A DNA stretch of 64,000 bases from Malaya genurostris. Taxonomy: Eukaryota > Arthropoda > Insecta > Diptera > Culicidae. The stretch is taken from NCBI RefSeq assembly GCF_030247185.1, contig NC_080571.1:10546631-10610630 (forward strand), read 5' to 3'. A program made the translations under genes and the position numbers. The first letter of the stretch is position 1. Each line of letters begins with the position of its first letter. The notes beneath the pieces are model-generated. The model ran no database searches. It was not told the origin of the DNA and was given only the letters and a program-made list of their open reading frames with translations. This document shows positions 11,794-23,625 of this stretch, piece by piece.

Positions 11794-12410
11794 TTATATA
11801 TATATGGATAGATTGCATTTGATTTCAACTTTATTGAAACTGCAATTTTTCTTTGCTTCCTCTTCCAATTTTTCTTCCGGTTTAACTTTATCCGCTTTTT
11901 CTTCCGCCTTCTTCTTTCGGTTCGCATTTCTCAGTTGTTTGTCTGTCCTTTTCACCTGGTTCGGGGAGCTTTTCGTCAGTTTAGTCGACTTCTTCTCCTT
12001 CGTGTTGCTTTTACTGGTCTTCCCAGTTCGCGCAGGATTCCGTTTCGACCTCGAGAACATCTGGACTGCCTTCGCGTTCGCACATTTACAGCATTTCCAA
12101 TCGTTGTATTCGATCTCCTGGGTTACTCCTACACACTCGAAATGATACCAATTATCACACGAATCACACTGAACCATACGGCTATTATCGACGTTTTGAC
12201 ACATACGGCAACTATTCGACTCGAACGTGGCGATCGTACCGGGGAATTCATTGACAAGGGGAGATTTTTCATTTGAACTAGACGGTTTAGGTGGGGGACG
12301 TTAGTGAGAGAATTATCTTTCTTTGATTCATTCCCGAGAACTAGCTGTTCACCTGTCTTACCTGCCCTTACATCAGTTTGTTCTGCAGTCTCTATCAGCT
12401 CTGCCAGCAA
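11794..12410 (-). pseudogene. PHD-finger, Lys-rich protein, probable BEL/Pao gag N-terminus
   Basis: The main frame (11794 to about 12300) encodes a PHD zinc finger: CRMCQNV, MVQCDSCDNWYHFECVGV and WKCCKC give the Cys4-His-Cys3 pattern. A strongly basic tail with KKKAEEKADKVKPEEKLEEE follows. A TAA stops the frame just upstream of the finger (about 12300), and a second frame (to 12410) seems to hold the N-terminus, so a frameshift is likely. PHD fingers of this style followed by charged coiled segments are known at the start of gag in mosquito BEL/Pao LTR elements. A host chromatin protein exon is the alternative. No protease, RT or LTR is seen nearby, so I regard it as a truncated remnant. 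Confidence 0.55.
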
Positions 12411-13940
12411 CGTTATGATCCGAGTAAGGGAAATTAAAAAAAAATGTCCTTACTGACAACACAACTGCTTCCGCAATATGAATGAAAAACCTTTTGTTTT
12501 AGGTATTTAAATTTTAATTTCCTGCAGAACTTCAATAGTTAGGAAAAGATATTTATATGAAATTTTAGCTTACGTTTAGTTTTCTTCTTCTCGCTTACTA
12601 TGGTTTGTTCAACTGTTGTTCACACGCGCACCGTGACTTTCAACTTTTTGTGTTTGACAGCGGTTCCTGCTTCCTCTTCATTCTATTGGCGCAGTAACCT
12701 TTTAACTGATCGATGGGGGCACCACGAACTGACGGGAGAAGCACGTTCGCAAATGGCGTAACACTAATGGTAAGAAAAGTTTTGAAATCGGTCCAAAAAT
12801 ATAGTCAGTCAAATTTAGTGTTCACACTTTGCATGGCACCCTTGGTAATCCGCGTAACTTTTTGCCCCTTTGGTATTCGGAGTGTTAAATTGAAAGAAAT
12901 TCCGCACCGAAAACAGAAAACTAACACCGTGTAATTAACATGTTTATTCGTACGTAGCTCCCGTTCACGACATCTTTTGACACAGCCTAAACAGTCACTC
13001 GGACTCGACTCGTATTTTCAGACTCGAGCACGATTTACATTTAGGCTGCGGTTGACCATGGATGTACATGCTACTCAATTATAACGTGTAATTATAAGAA
13101 AGGAATGTAAAGAGCCGGACCGTAAACGAAGTTTTCTCTTTTCTCAGCTCAGATAAGGCTACTGCGATTCATTACGGCATGGATGGATCATAAAAATAGT
13201 TTCGAACGGCTTGTCCAAACGTACCGTTAGTCGAAGTGAGCTTAATCTCAAGAATTAAGAAAAATTACTACAGTTGATATACGTTCATTGAACATAACTC
13301 AAAATTTGAGTTGCGTTTACATAAATTTACAAATTGGAAGGTTATGTCAAAATTGCATTTAATCCGACATAGGTGTTTCCAAACCGTTGATTTTTATTTT
13401 GAATGAGTCATAAATTAATTGCAAATACTATTTTATTTTAAATATTGATTGTAGAGACAAAGTCTTTGTTTTATTTCGAGTTTTTTTGGCTTACCTCTTA
13501 TGCTCTATTTCGATTGAACCAATTGTTCGAATATGAACAAACAAAGCGAAAGTCTGTACTTCTGTTACTTTTGTATAAGAAATTCAAGCTAAACAGGGTA
13601 TAATTTTTGATCAGTTGATCACAGCATGTATGTTAATATTATTTACAGTTTTCATTGGCATCACTACACCACCGGAACGATATATCTTTTCAAATAAAAT
13701 TATTGAATTTATTGAAATTATTTCTTTCTTTCGGGCCCACATCTCTTAAGGTGGTTATGATTTATTTCTTCCTCAGCACCGTACTCCACGAAAATCACAC
13801 ACAATTAGCTGGGTGCCGATGAACTCGTTTGTGTTTTCAAAATCGAGCTTCGGTGTTGGTTTTCCTTCTCTTCACCGCGTGTACGAAATCGAACACCACA
13901 CACAGCGTGCTTCGTTCGTACAGGCGGTGTTGTGCTATCT
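12411..13940. other. No gene recognised
   Basis: The first 250 bp could be the leader of the gag remnant on the minus strand. The rest shows no domain, repeat pair or RNA gene that I can support. Confidence 0.45.
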
Positions 13941-13949
13941 TGTGCGCTT

Positions 13950-14395
13950 TATAGGACGGTTTGAATTCTAGATGAAATTCGGTAGTTATGTGTGGTATCA
14001 TAAGACATTTCATTTGAACCTAAGTTCGTGAGAATCGACCGAGCCATTGCTGAAAAAAGTGAGTTCGTTCCATTTTAGAGTTTGTGATCGCTATTTCTGG
14101 TGCTCTCGGAACCGTAAACCGGGGACTGGTATACGTTTGACCGGCAACTGACAAGGTCTATCGATTGGAACTGATTTGAGCCCCCAATAACTCCATTTCT
14201 CTGTGTTTTGCGTAGCTTCTCTGTATGTCTACTTGAAATGAAACACACTTTTTATCCTGTAATTCCGGAAACGGAAGTCGGATACAGATATTAAGTAGTT
14301 TTGGGAAGGACCTGAGTCGAATGGTGTATGACACTCGGCCCTCCGGCCTTGGCTCGATAGTTGGTTATCACAGTGAGAAAGGCGAAAAATGATTC
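13950..14395 (+). repeat. Abundant repeat family, partial copy
   Basis: The copy has the family blocks in order: ACATTTCATTTGAACCTAAG, GTGAGAATCGACCGAGCCAT, CTGTAATTCCGGAAACGGAAG, CTGAGTCGAATGGTGTATGA and a terminal GAGAAAGGCGAAAA. It is non-coding. It lacks the internal (CA)n tract seen in other copies. Confidence 0.75.
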
Positions 14396-15615
14396 AAATC
14401 GGGAATTTCATGCATTTAAATGTAAAAAATTCTTATTTTGAATAGAAATTCCTCAAATATTGACAGCTGTGTTCCTTAACTCAATAATGAGTAGATGGAT
14501 GGAAACTCAAATTTTGACTACATGCACTTTTATTTAAAATGATTGATGTGTTCATCAGTTATCTATTCGAAAAACCAGATTCTGGTTCGACCTATTTTCA
14601 GTGGCCGTGAACTCAAACGCACCTCACACAACGGTCCGAGTACGATGGGTTGCTTTACTACCGATCATTATTCCTGAGTCAGAGGAGCTTTCTGAAATAC
14701 CCCTTTTCTCATTCAAAGTGCGATGAAAATAACTGAGAACATATTCTGAAGCCGGGTTAGCACGCAACATCCAAATGTGACGATGGTTGTTGGATGGCGG
14801 CGGTGGCGGTGGCGTCGGCGACGGAACACAATTTCACCAAGACGAATCGCATTCGAAATTTACGAATAATTCAATTTAATTGCACACCACTGATTGTTTT
14901 CGGAATTGGAGCTGGGATTTGTTGGTTGTTTGGCTTTCAGCAGCTTTTCCTGTAGGAAGATTTGTAACCGCAGACGATAATGGCGTGGTGTGTTTTGAGC
15001 TGTTTGTCGACGAGTGTGTGTCTGTTAGTTGAATAATGCAGAGGTTTATTTTTTGTATAATTGATGTAGAGAATTTTATATGGGTGTAACGAATACAAAT
15101 TTCATTTCCTCCTGATTTTCACCTTTATTGGGGAAGGCTTAATATGTCAAATACTCACTATTTCATAAATTGCGAAGAACACAACATCAAAAACGTGATG
15201 GCCGTCGCCACAAACACACACGATGATTACTATCAGCATGATCAACACGTTAGGGCCATGAAATTCCTACACACATCCAATACTCTGAACCATGCCGTTG
15301 TCAATATTTTGGGAAAGGTTGAGTGTCTACGAGTGTCCTCTGGTGAGACATGCTATAGAACTCGTTGAAAGTATTCGGTCTTTCATAAATTTGTGCCTTC
15401 AGAGCACCACACTTGGTTAAATTGTCCCCTATTTTATTGCTCGGAGACGATGGCTCTTCAAGTGTAAAAAAGGTCAAAACATTATTGTGGAGCATACCAA
15501 AGTCAGTAGCCCCATGAATTCATAACTCCTTAGACTTTAAATTGAAACAAGTGTTTTCTGAGTTGATTTTAAAGCTTTTTTGTCAGATGTGCTAAGACTG
15601 TTATTTGAAAAAAAA
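14396..15615. other. No gene recognised
   Basis: No credible coding region is visible. A short GGCGGTGGCGGTGGCG stretch near 14800 is a GC-rich trinucleotide-like tract. The rest is non-repetitive at the level I can judge. Confidence 0.45.
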
Positions 15616-15619
15616 AACC

Positions 15620-16590
<971 letters not shown>

Positions 16591-16599
16591 TTCATTTTG

Positions 16600-16860
16600 T
16601 TTTGCGCAATTCATACACAGCTCATGTCGAAAGGTCATGCGGGTTTTAGCCACAGTAGACACATTTTTTAAACATGTTTGTTGGATGCTTCTCTCATTTT
16701 ACACATTTAGGTCTGTTACTATAGTAGGTAGCAGTGTGACCGAATTGTCCACAGTTAGTTACATTTAGAACATGTGGTATGAATATTCAAACAGGATGCC
16801 GATGTTGACATTGCTGGGAAGCGCAAGTCCAGAGATTGTCTCTTGAAATGAGTCTGCGGA
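16600..16860 (-). pseudogene. Degenerate LINE ORF1 zinc-knuckle remnant
   Basis: On the minus strand, short pieces in shifting frames read HTTCSKC, NCGQFGHTATYYSNRPKC and KCVYCG then NPHDLSTC. The order and spacing match the three zinc knuckles of LINE ORF1, and the last piece parallels KCLYCKEGPHDLMAC in the ORF1 at 7280-7962. Each piece is in a different frame, so this is a relic. Confidence 0.45.
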
Positions 16861-17213
16861 ACGATGGATGTTGTTTCCTCCTTCAAACGTTGCGGAGTAC
16901 ATTTTTGTCGTGAACTTACTTCACTATGGGGTGCCTTTTCAAAATTAGCCATATGGAAGAATGGGCAGAACTTAATCGTGAATATCTCGACTTGTATTAA
17001 CGGTAGCAACATAATTCTTTCACCAGGTCATCACAAATATGATCAGGAATTAAGGATAATATTTTGAACAGTCTGAGATAACAAAAACAACTCAAAAATT
17101 AAGTTTTCTCAAAACTTTAAAAACAACGCGGAAAATTCTTTACTTTTGCTTGGCTTTTTCGCGCAAAGACGACGATTTTGAGGTAGTCAGGCACATATCT
17201 TCAACTGACTGCG

Positions 17214-17221
17214 TATAAAAG
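17214..17221 (+). promoter_or_regulatory. TATA box candidate (TATAAAAG)
   Basis: TATAAAAG stands about 90 bp upstream of the first stem-loop unit. It is unchanged in position in copy 2, where the inverse reads CTTTTATACGC near 27272-27282. The surrounding G+C is higher than in the flanks. Transcription is not shown by sequence alone. Confidence 0.45.
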
Positions 17222-17305
17222 TGGAACCGTGGTCAAAAATCGATCATTTCTTCTTGTGCGTTGGACGAAAGCAGACGTCGTGGAACCAGCCGCTTCGGAG
17301 AGTGT

Positions 17306-17526
17306 ACCTTCTGCGTGGTTAAAAACCTCAAACGCTCAGGTCGTAACTCACATTTGGACTTCAGTCGTCCGGTGGAGCAGTCGTCAATAATAGCAGACCT
17401 TTTGCGTGGTATAAAGCCTCAAACGCTCAGGTCGTGATTTCATGTGGACTTCGATCGTCGAGAGCAGCAGTTACTAGTAATGAAAGCAGACCTTTAGCGT
17501 TGTACAAAACCTCAAACGCTCAGGTC
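17306..17526 (+). repeat. Three tandem units, each with a GACCT...AGGTC stem-loop
   Basis: Cores at 17306-17341, 17396-17433 and 17489-17526 recur with a step of about 92 bp. Each can pair GACCT with AGGTC and (A)GCGT with ACGC(T), leaving a loop with (T)AAA..CCTCAA. The inverted copy keeps the same three cores at 26966-27003, 27059-27096 and 27150-27186. Loop and spacer bases vary more than the arms. It may be a structured RNA or a protein-binding array. Confidence 0.6.
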
Positions 17527-18224
17527 GCAGTGCCAGTGTCCCTTCGAAGAAGATCGATTACATCATCCTGTTGATGGTCGTTTGCATTGGAGCAAAATAC
17601 AACGAGAAATGGACAACAATGTGGAACATTATGCAAAATCAGCCTTTCTAATGGATTTAAATGTTACCTAAAGAACTATAAAGATTGCTTCTTTGTAAAT
17701 CGAAAATTAAAATTAGCAGTGCAGTGTAAATCTAAGATAATATGATCAGTTTTTTTTTGCAATTTTCACAGTTCTAAATTCGCAACAGTGTTCAAAATCG
17801 TTTATATCCAATCAGAGCTTAATATCTTAGAAAATTATACAATTTGGCCCTTCACGCATGCCTTCATAAAACCATAAACTAATATTTTATCATAAAGAAC
17901 TATATTGGTTATTTTGTAATATTTGTGTGTCAGAATTTTTGATGTAACTAATCTGTACTGTAGTTTAGGTGTATCGTTTCAAATTCTAGTAGTGAAAAAT
18001 GGAAAAGCTTGCACAATTCACACAATCGATCAAGTAATTGATATTCGGAAGTATAAAGAAAGAGTGTCAGTTTTATTCGTATTCACGACATCCAGTTATG
18101 TCTCTGACATTACGCACCTGTACTTTTTTTGCCCTCGAGTATCTTGTCTACCTCAAGCATAGCACTTTGGAAACGACCAGCTCCACGCTTAAGTGAATCA
18201 GCAACTGGTTAAGTCGATGGGTTA

Positions 18225-18545
18225 TACCTTATGATAAAAAAAAAACCGGAATTTTCATTATAAAATTCCCGCACTTGTCCAATCGGTAAACTTGTATTCT
18301 CTCAACGTTGCAACACTTTCATACACATTCTGTCAAATTTTGACGCATATCGTACGATTAGTTTTTGTTTGGCGTCTATACAAAGAAGTTGAAAAATTTT
18401 CGTGTGGCGATTTTTATAATGGATGTGTTTGTGTTGCAAATGGATTTAAGTGTTCCGAAACGTTGAAAATGTTAGAAAAAGCCTTTGGTGAATCGTGTCT
18501 AGGAAAAACACAAGCATACGAGTGGTATAAACGCTTCAATGGTAA
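18225..18545 (+). mobile_element. Mariner 5' fragment
   Basis: Starting at ATACCTTATGATAAAAAA, this matches the left end of the mariner at 19779 through the transposase start and the first helix-turn-helix (KMLEKAFGESCLGKTQAYEW). About 38 bp after ATGGATG are deleted relative to the other copy. It ends at YKRFN near 18540, where unrelated sequence begins, so two thirds of the element are missing. Confidence 0.8.
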
Positions 18546-19778
18546 TTTTTCAGTTAATCCCGATCAGTAACGGAGTGTCAATCAGGGGTGGTCGCTCAAC
18601 CTCAAGCTTTACATCTCATAGAATGCTTAATCGACTGTCACACGTTTAGATTGGTAGGTATAATTTTAAGGTTTCGTACAATTTCTATCTTTGATTCGTC
18701 TTACAGTTCCAAAATTTTAATTACAATTCATTTAAAACGACGGTCATTGAAATAATTTCATGAAAACTAAACACAACGGAAAATATCCAAAACAACGCGA
18801 AAAACACACGCGTATTGATAAAAAAGGTCAAAAATTCTCACTGATATTTGGATTGAACACGTTTTTTTTATCATTATTCAATTTAAGTTTGACAATTGCC
18901 CAAGTTTGGACAAAAATCTGGACAGTTGGGTGAATTTATATATTACTCAATAAAATCGCTATAATTCCGCTTATGCCATACGATGACATCTCGACTGTAG
19001 TGGCAGCTAGCTAAGTCACGCCAGAAATTTACGGCACTGTTATGTGATCGAATGAAGGGCACCCATTCCTAGACTAGATTCATCAATTATAATTTGTCAG
19101 AACTTCCCCGCCTGGCTTCCTGGGACGGGAATAAAAAATTTTTTTTTATCATATGGGGGCCTAGTAGGCACGGTGCGAATGAAACCCTTCTCGCCAACTA
19201 ATTCACCGAGCTGAACTTTTTCGCCAGATCATGACTCGTATGAATCATTTACATTTCGCATTCAGCTCATCAGTGCATTAGCAGATTATGTTGATCTACA
19301 GCAGATTATGCCGAAAGTAACGAAACCAATTGACATGCGATCAAGCTCCCCTACAGTGCTCAAGTTGCAAAACGCCTCGGTAACCAGGTGGCAGTAAAGT
19401 AGCACCAAAAATTCTCATAGCTCTATATCTGCAAACTGAAAGCTCATCTGTTGGGAATAAATCAGAATTCAGCTTTCAGGACGCACAATAGTCATAAATA
19501 AGTATTGTCTATAGATAGCCGTATGTTTTGCCAAAATCAGCTCTAATTCAGTCTCAAAAGAACGGCATTAGAATGTGCTTACTGGTTACCTGGGCGAAAC
19601 TTCTACGGATCCATGGATAGTATTCTTTTAGCACAAATTAAAGCCATTAAAATAATATCAAATTCCAAAAGATCCGACATCACGATTATTTTCAGACAAA
19701 GTGATTGTGAAAGTCGATAGAGTCCAGTATCTGGCTAAGCCGATTGCAGCTTGTAAATTATTTACTCGAAAATATCAA
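18546..19778. other. No gene recognised
   Basis: Non-coding sequence without recognisable repeats. A possible RNase H-like echo near 19560-19700 is too weak to annotate. Confidence 0.4.
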
Positions 19779-20717
19779 ATATACCTTATGACAAAAAAAG
19801 AACCGGAATTTTCATTTTAAAATTCCCGCGCTTGTTTAATCGGTAAACTTTTACTCTCTCAACGTTGGCAACACTTTTATACACATTCTGTCAAATTTTG
19901 ACGCATATCGTACGATTAGTTTTTGTTTGGCGTCTATACAAAGAAGTTGAAAAATTTTCGAGTGGCGATTTTTATAATGGATGAAAATTTAGAACAACGT
20001 GCGTCCATCAAATTTTGTGTTGCAAATGGATTTAAGTGCTCCGAAACGTTGAAAATGTTAGAAAAAGCCTTTGGTGAATCGTGTCTAGGAAAAACACAGG
20101 CATACGAGTGGTATAAACGCTTCAAAGGTGGTCGATACAAGCTTGTATCATGATGAGATCCCTGGCCGCCCAACAACATCTGTTACTGAAGAAAACATTG
20201 AATCGGCGAAGCAAATCCTGTTGCAAAATCGTTCTGTTGGCGATTAGAGAGATTGCTGTGTTGTTATGCATCTCTTATGGATCAGCCGAACATATTTTAA
20301 CTGATGTTTTGGGTTTGAAACGCGTCGCTTCTCAGCTGGTGTCAAAAAAGCTGAATTTCATTCAAAAACAGCGTCGTGTTGATGTGTGATTTCCAACGCA
20401 GATAGTGACCCCACATTCATCGAATGCATCATAACTGATGATGAGGTGAGGATCTATGAATATGAAGTCGAAACCGCACAACAATCGACCGAATGGCGCT
20501 TCGAAGGCTAAATTTTCATCCATTATAAAAATCGCCACACGAAAATTTTCCAACTTCTTTGTATAGACGCCAAACAAAAACTAATCGTACGATATGCGTC
20601 AAAATTTGACAGAATGTGTATAAAAGTGTTGCCAACGTTGAGAGAGTAAAAGTTTACCGATTGGACAAGCGCGGGAATTTTATAATGAAAATTCCGGTTC
20701 GTTTTTGAACATAAGGT
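19779..20717 (+). mobile_element. Mariner foldback chimera with about 210-bp inverted ends
   Basis: The left end (ACCTTATG...CCGGAATTTTCATT... to ATGGATGAAAATTTAG) recurs inverted at the right end (about 20510-20717). Thus both ends derive from the mariner 5' terminus, including the transposase start codon. The interior holds the N-terminal half of the transposase gene. The true 3' end of mariner is absent. The structure implies an aberrant transposition or template-switch repair product. Whether it can still be moved by a helper transposase is unknown. Confidence 0.8.
19977..20515 (+). pseudogene. Mariner transposase, N-terminal portion
   Basis: From ATG 19977 (MDENLEQRASIKFCVANGFK) the frame covers the first helix-turn-helix and linker (GKTQAYEWYKRFKGG). 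It shifts near 20140, then reads PGRPTTSVTEENIESAKQI and the second helix-turn-helix (REIAVLLCISYGSAEHIL). Further shifts lead to CIITDDEVRIYEYEVETAQQ, the region of the first catalytic Asp in mariner (usually I-T-G-D-E). The sequence then meets the inverted 5' end. The second and third catalytic residues are missing, so the protein cannot be active. Confidence 0.82.
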
Positions 20718-21838
20718 ATGTCATGTTCGAATAATTATGTTGCCATAAACTAACCGTGCTAAAATCGGTCCGAGGCAAAATACCACATTTTTTCGGTACT
20801 TATAATAAATTGTCGGGTCTCGCTATTTTCGGTCGTCTATTGTTCCTCAATCCATATAACATGTATAGTTTAAACCAAGTACATGGCGGTTGTTTGCGTA
20901 CGAGACAGTCAAACCGGTGTTTGAGTATGAAATTGAAGAGGGAAGCATAAATTGATACGAGGTTGTCGACTAATTAATAAATCGTGGAAAACTGGTGCGA
21001 TACCAATCTTCATTTTCTTTGAATCACTGAAACATAAACTAACGCGCTTCATCGTAATAAAATGAATTTATTTGTCAAATTTTACTTTGTAATCGATTGA
21101 AAAGAAATCCACCCTTCTCGGAACAATTTCCCCCAAACGGTAGAGATCAGCTTTCCATTTTCAAGTACCCACATCGATTACATTTGCAGTCAAGCTTCAA
21201 ACGAAAATTGCCGCACTCACGGATGACAATGACTGCAGAACCGTGCTAAATCATTGGTGAAAAAGGACTCTGACAATTGACAGACCATCGCCACCACTCT
21301 ACTGCTTTCAATTATGCACTCGAGTGTGATGACTTTTCGCTGCCATTTCTCTGCCGCCTCTCTCTCTCTCTCTCTTTGACCAAACTTTTGCGTGATTTAT
21401 TTCAAATCTTGATGACTCAGTCAAGCGGTTTTTGTAGTCCTTACGACTGAGGTCGACAAAAATTGCGATGAAGGGGGAAAGCATATGACTCTCGAACACG
21501 AACCGGTAATTAGCCTCGATGGGTTCGGTGGCGAGAATTGTTTGCTGCGCGGTGAACCCGCATGAGAGAAATTGTAGTTGATTGTGACATTTTCGTTTTG
21601 CACTTCAACTGGCAACTGGTCGTAACAGAGAACCACAATAATTTGTCTCCTGAATTTGAACATTTTCAGAATATGTTTTCTTTAATTGTTTCCAATTATG
21701 AGGTTGTGGTATTAGCTAGAGTGCTTGTAAGTAGAGTGACGCCATCTCATCCAACAATTCTGGCAACAATGTTCGGCTTGTTTGGAACGATAATGACAAA
21801 AATGTTTCAAAAGAACAGCTGTCGTTACTCTACTTAAG
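20718..21838. other. No gene recognised
   Basis: There is no supported gene. A (CT)n run of about 20 bp occurs near 21357-21376. Confidence 0.45.
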
Positions 21839-22090
21839 CTACGATTACATTAGCCAGTTTATCTGCACAAACTTGTGCAGTTTGACTGTATCATAGTGTA
21901 ATCGGTTCGCAGTTATCTGCAAGCAGTCAAAATCGGCTTGACTGTCCATCTGTATGCAGTCAAAGTGTGCAGATTATCTGTGACAATGTAATCACAGTGT
22001 GATCGTAGTCGACAGACAAACAGTTGATGACTGTACAGACAAATTTGACTGTTTCTGAAACTGTTGTGAGGAAGTTGTCTGCGACAGATT
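21839..22090. repeat. MITE-like segment rich in GACTGT/CTGCA motifs
   Basis: CTACGATTACATT at 21839 is partly inverted as ATGTAATCAC...GATCGTAG ending at 22008. The interior and right flank repeat TTTGACTGT, GCAGTC, TTATCTGCA and related words many times. This is the pattern of subterminal transposase-binding repeats. No clear target duplication was found. Confidence 0.4.
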
Positions 22091-22293
22091 CTATGACAAC
22101 CAAAAACTTGTTTATTTCACCCAAGCACAAAGCAAAACGTTCCATGCGCAATCAAACATTTTTGTTTTCTTTCAAGAAACAATAAAAAATATTTCCAAGA
22201 AAACCACACATGTGAGAATGTGAGAATATTAGTAATACGCGAAAGCCACTAGGTGGGGGAAAATCACGTGTACTCACTTCTCACCGAAGCGCG

Positions 22294-22488
22294 TTGTCGG
22301 TGTCGTCATTTCCGGTCGAAATAATCAAACTTATCGCACATTTCATAGAATTCTTAAAAGAAATTACTACTGAATTTTCCGACCTCCTCCATCACGATAA
22401 AGTGCAATGGCTTTCCAAAAGCATAGTACTGGGACGTTTTGCTTTGTACTTGAATGAAATAAATATGAAAAAATATATAATGAATTAA
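22294..22488 (+). pseudogene. Fragment like ZBED/DUF4371-type hAT-derived protein
   Basis: The frame contains IEFLKEITTEFSDLLHHDKV then QWLSKSIVLGRFALYLNEI. The pattern (L)xHxxVxWLSxxxVLxRxxxLxxEI is familiar from hAT-superfamily-derived proteins (ZBED5 and GTF2IRD2-like, DUF4371 group). Only about 65 codons are readable. Downstream DNA to about 22800 may hold further decayed pieces. I infer a relic of a hAT-type transposase. Confidence 0.45.
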
Positions 22489-23369
22489 TGAAAAAAGTAT
22501 TAACCAATCTAAATTTAAAAATGTTGAACGATAACAAAAAAATTTACCTATTTCGATTTTTTTTTCAGGGTTTGTAAATATTTACCGAATTCCCAATAGC
22601 TTATCGCTCGTTCATTAGTTCGATAATTGAATTGATTACAAAGAGTTTGGTAATAAAATTGTGGATCTGTCAAAATCTGAAATCTGCCCTAAAGGGAATT
22701 CAGACCGTTATACCATATTTGAAAGAGCTTAGACTTGAGACAATCTTCCCAAAATGTCAACCCTTTAAATGTCATATTTACGGAGGTAGGATGATCCTAT
22801 GGATTTTCATTGCATTTGATTTTTGAATCTCCATTTACAATTTATTGAAAATGTATTTGTTGCGTGAAAAATACTTAACAATAGCGAAACATATTATTTC
22901 ATGCTTTCGATCTCGGTGTCACTCTGAATTTTTTAGTATTAGCAGATATACCTGTATGATGTGAGCATTCCGACACAAATGTGTAGATAATGAACATATG
23001 ATGTGAAAGAACCTCAATTTTTTTGGTTAGTTGTTATGACATCTGCTAAACACATCTAATATACATCATAGTCATAAAACAAACAACATCGTATATTTTC
23101 ATCATTTAAAAATGGTCGAAAGTGATGATTTGGGGAAAGCATGAGAATTTTGTTTGCATTTGAAGAAAAGTACTACAGAGTCTAATCGAATGCTCGTTGG
23201 GGCATATGGTGATCATGCTTTATCAGAAGCAACATGTAAAAGGTCAAAGATAATGATTTTTATAAGAAATTTATGAGAAATGAAGAACGTGCAAGATCAT
23301 CGAAAAAGCTTTAATGAGCCGAATTGCAAATGATCAAAATCAGTTTCAAAGTTCAGAAGGATAGAATCA
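22489..23369. other. No gene recognised
   Basis: A+T-rich sequence with possible decayed continuation of the hAT-like fragment up to about 22800. Nothing else is supported. Confidence 0.4.
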
Positions 23370-23625
23370 AAGCACGTGACTGGAAGTCACGAGCCCAAGT
23401 TTGTTAAAATCGGTTCAGCCATCTCTGAGAAAATTGAGCGCGTTCAAATATCTTCGAAAAATGCACACACACACATACACACATACGCACACACATGCAC
23501 GACATTTTCCGATCTCGTCGAACTGAGTCGAATGGTATATAACACTATGGGTCTCCGAGGCTTCGTTCGAAAGTCGGTTTTTCCAGCAATTCTAATACCT
23601 TTCTATAGAGAAAGGCAATAAAGGT
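23370..23625 (+). repeat. Abundant repeat family, 3' portion
   Basis: The copy has AAATCGGTTCAGCCATCTCT, an interrupted CA/TACA microsatellite (23463-23500), GATCTCGTCGAACTGAGTCG and CTTTCTATAGAGAAAGGC at the end. It is a 5'-truncated copy. Confidence 0.75.

Larger units (their letters stand above)
16890..18130 (+). mobile_element. 1.2-kb unclassified element, copy 1 of an inverted pair
   Basis: The segment aligns along its length with the reverse complement of 26385-27595. Near its two ends are inverted sequences (GTCGTGAA... at 16907 and ATTCGTATTCACGAC near 18080; better preserved in copy 2 as GTCGTGAATACGA), as in a DNA transposon. It has no long ORF. It contains a TATA box at 17214 and three tandem stem-loop units at 17306-17526. 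I do not recognise the family. A non-autonomous DNA element or a duplicated non-coding RNA locus would both fit. Confidence 0.55.

Noticed and set aside
17923..18162. 79-codon frame in the right part of copy 1 of the inverted pair
   Set aside because: The frame is not maintained in the inverted copy at 26385-26600, so coding constraint is not supported.
19550..19720. Possible LINE RNase H remnant
   Set aside because: A few residues resemble an RNase H strand, but the aspartates are missing and the frame breaks; not supportable.
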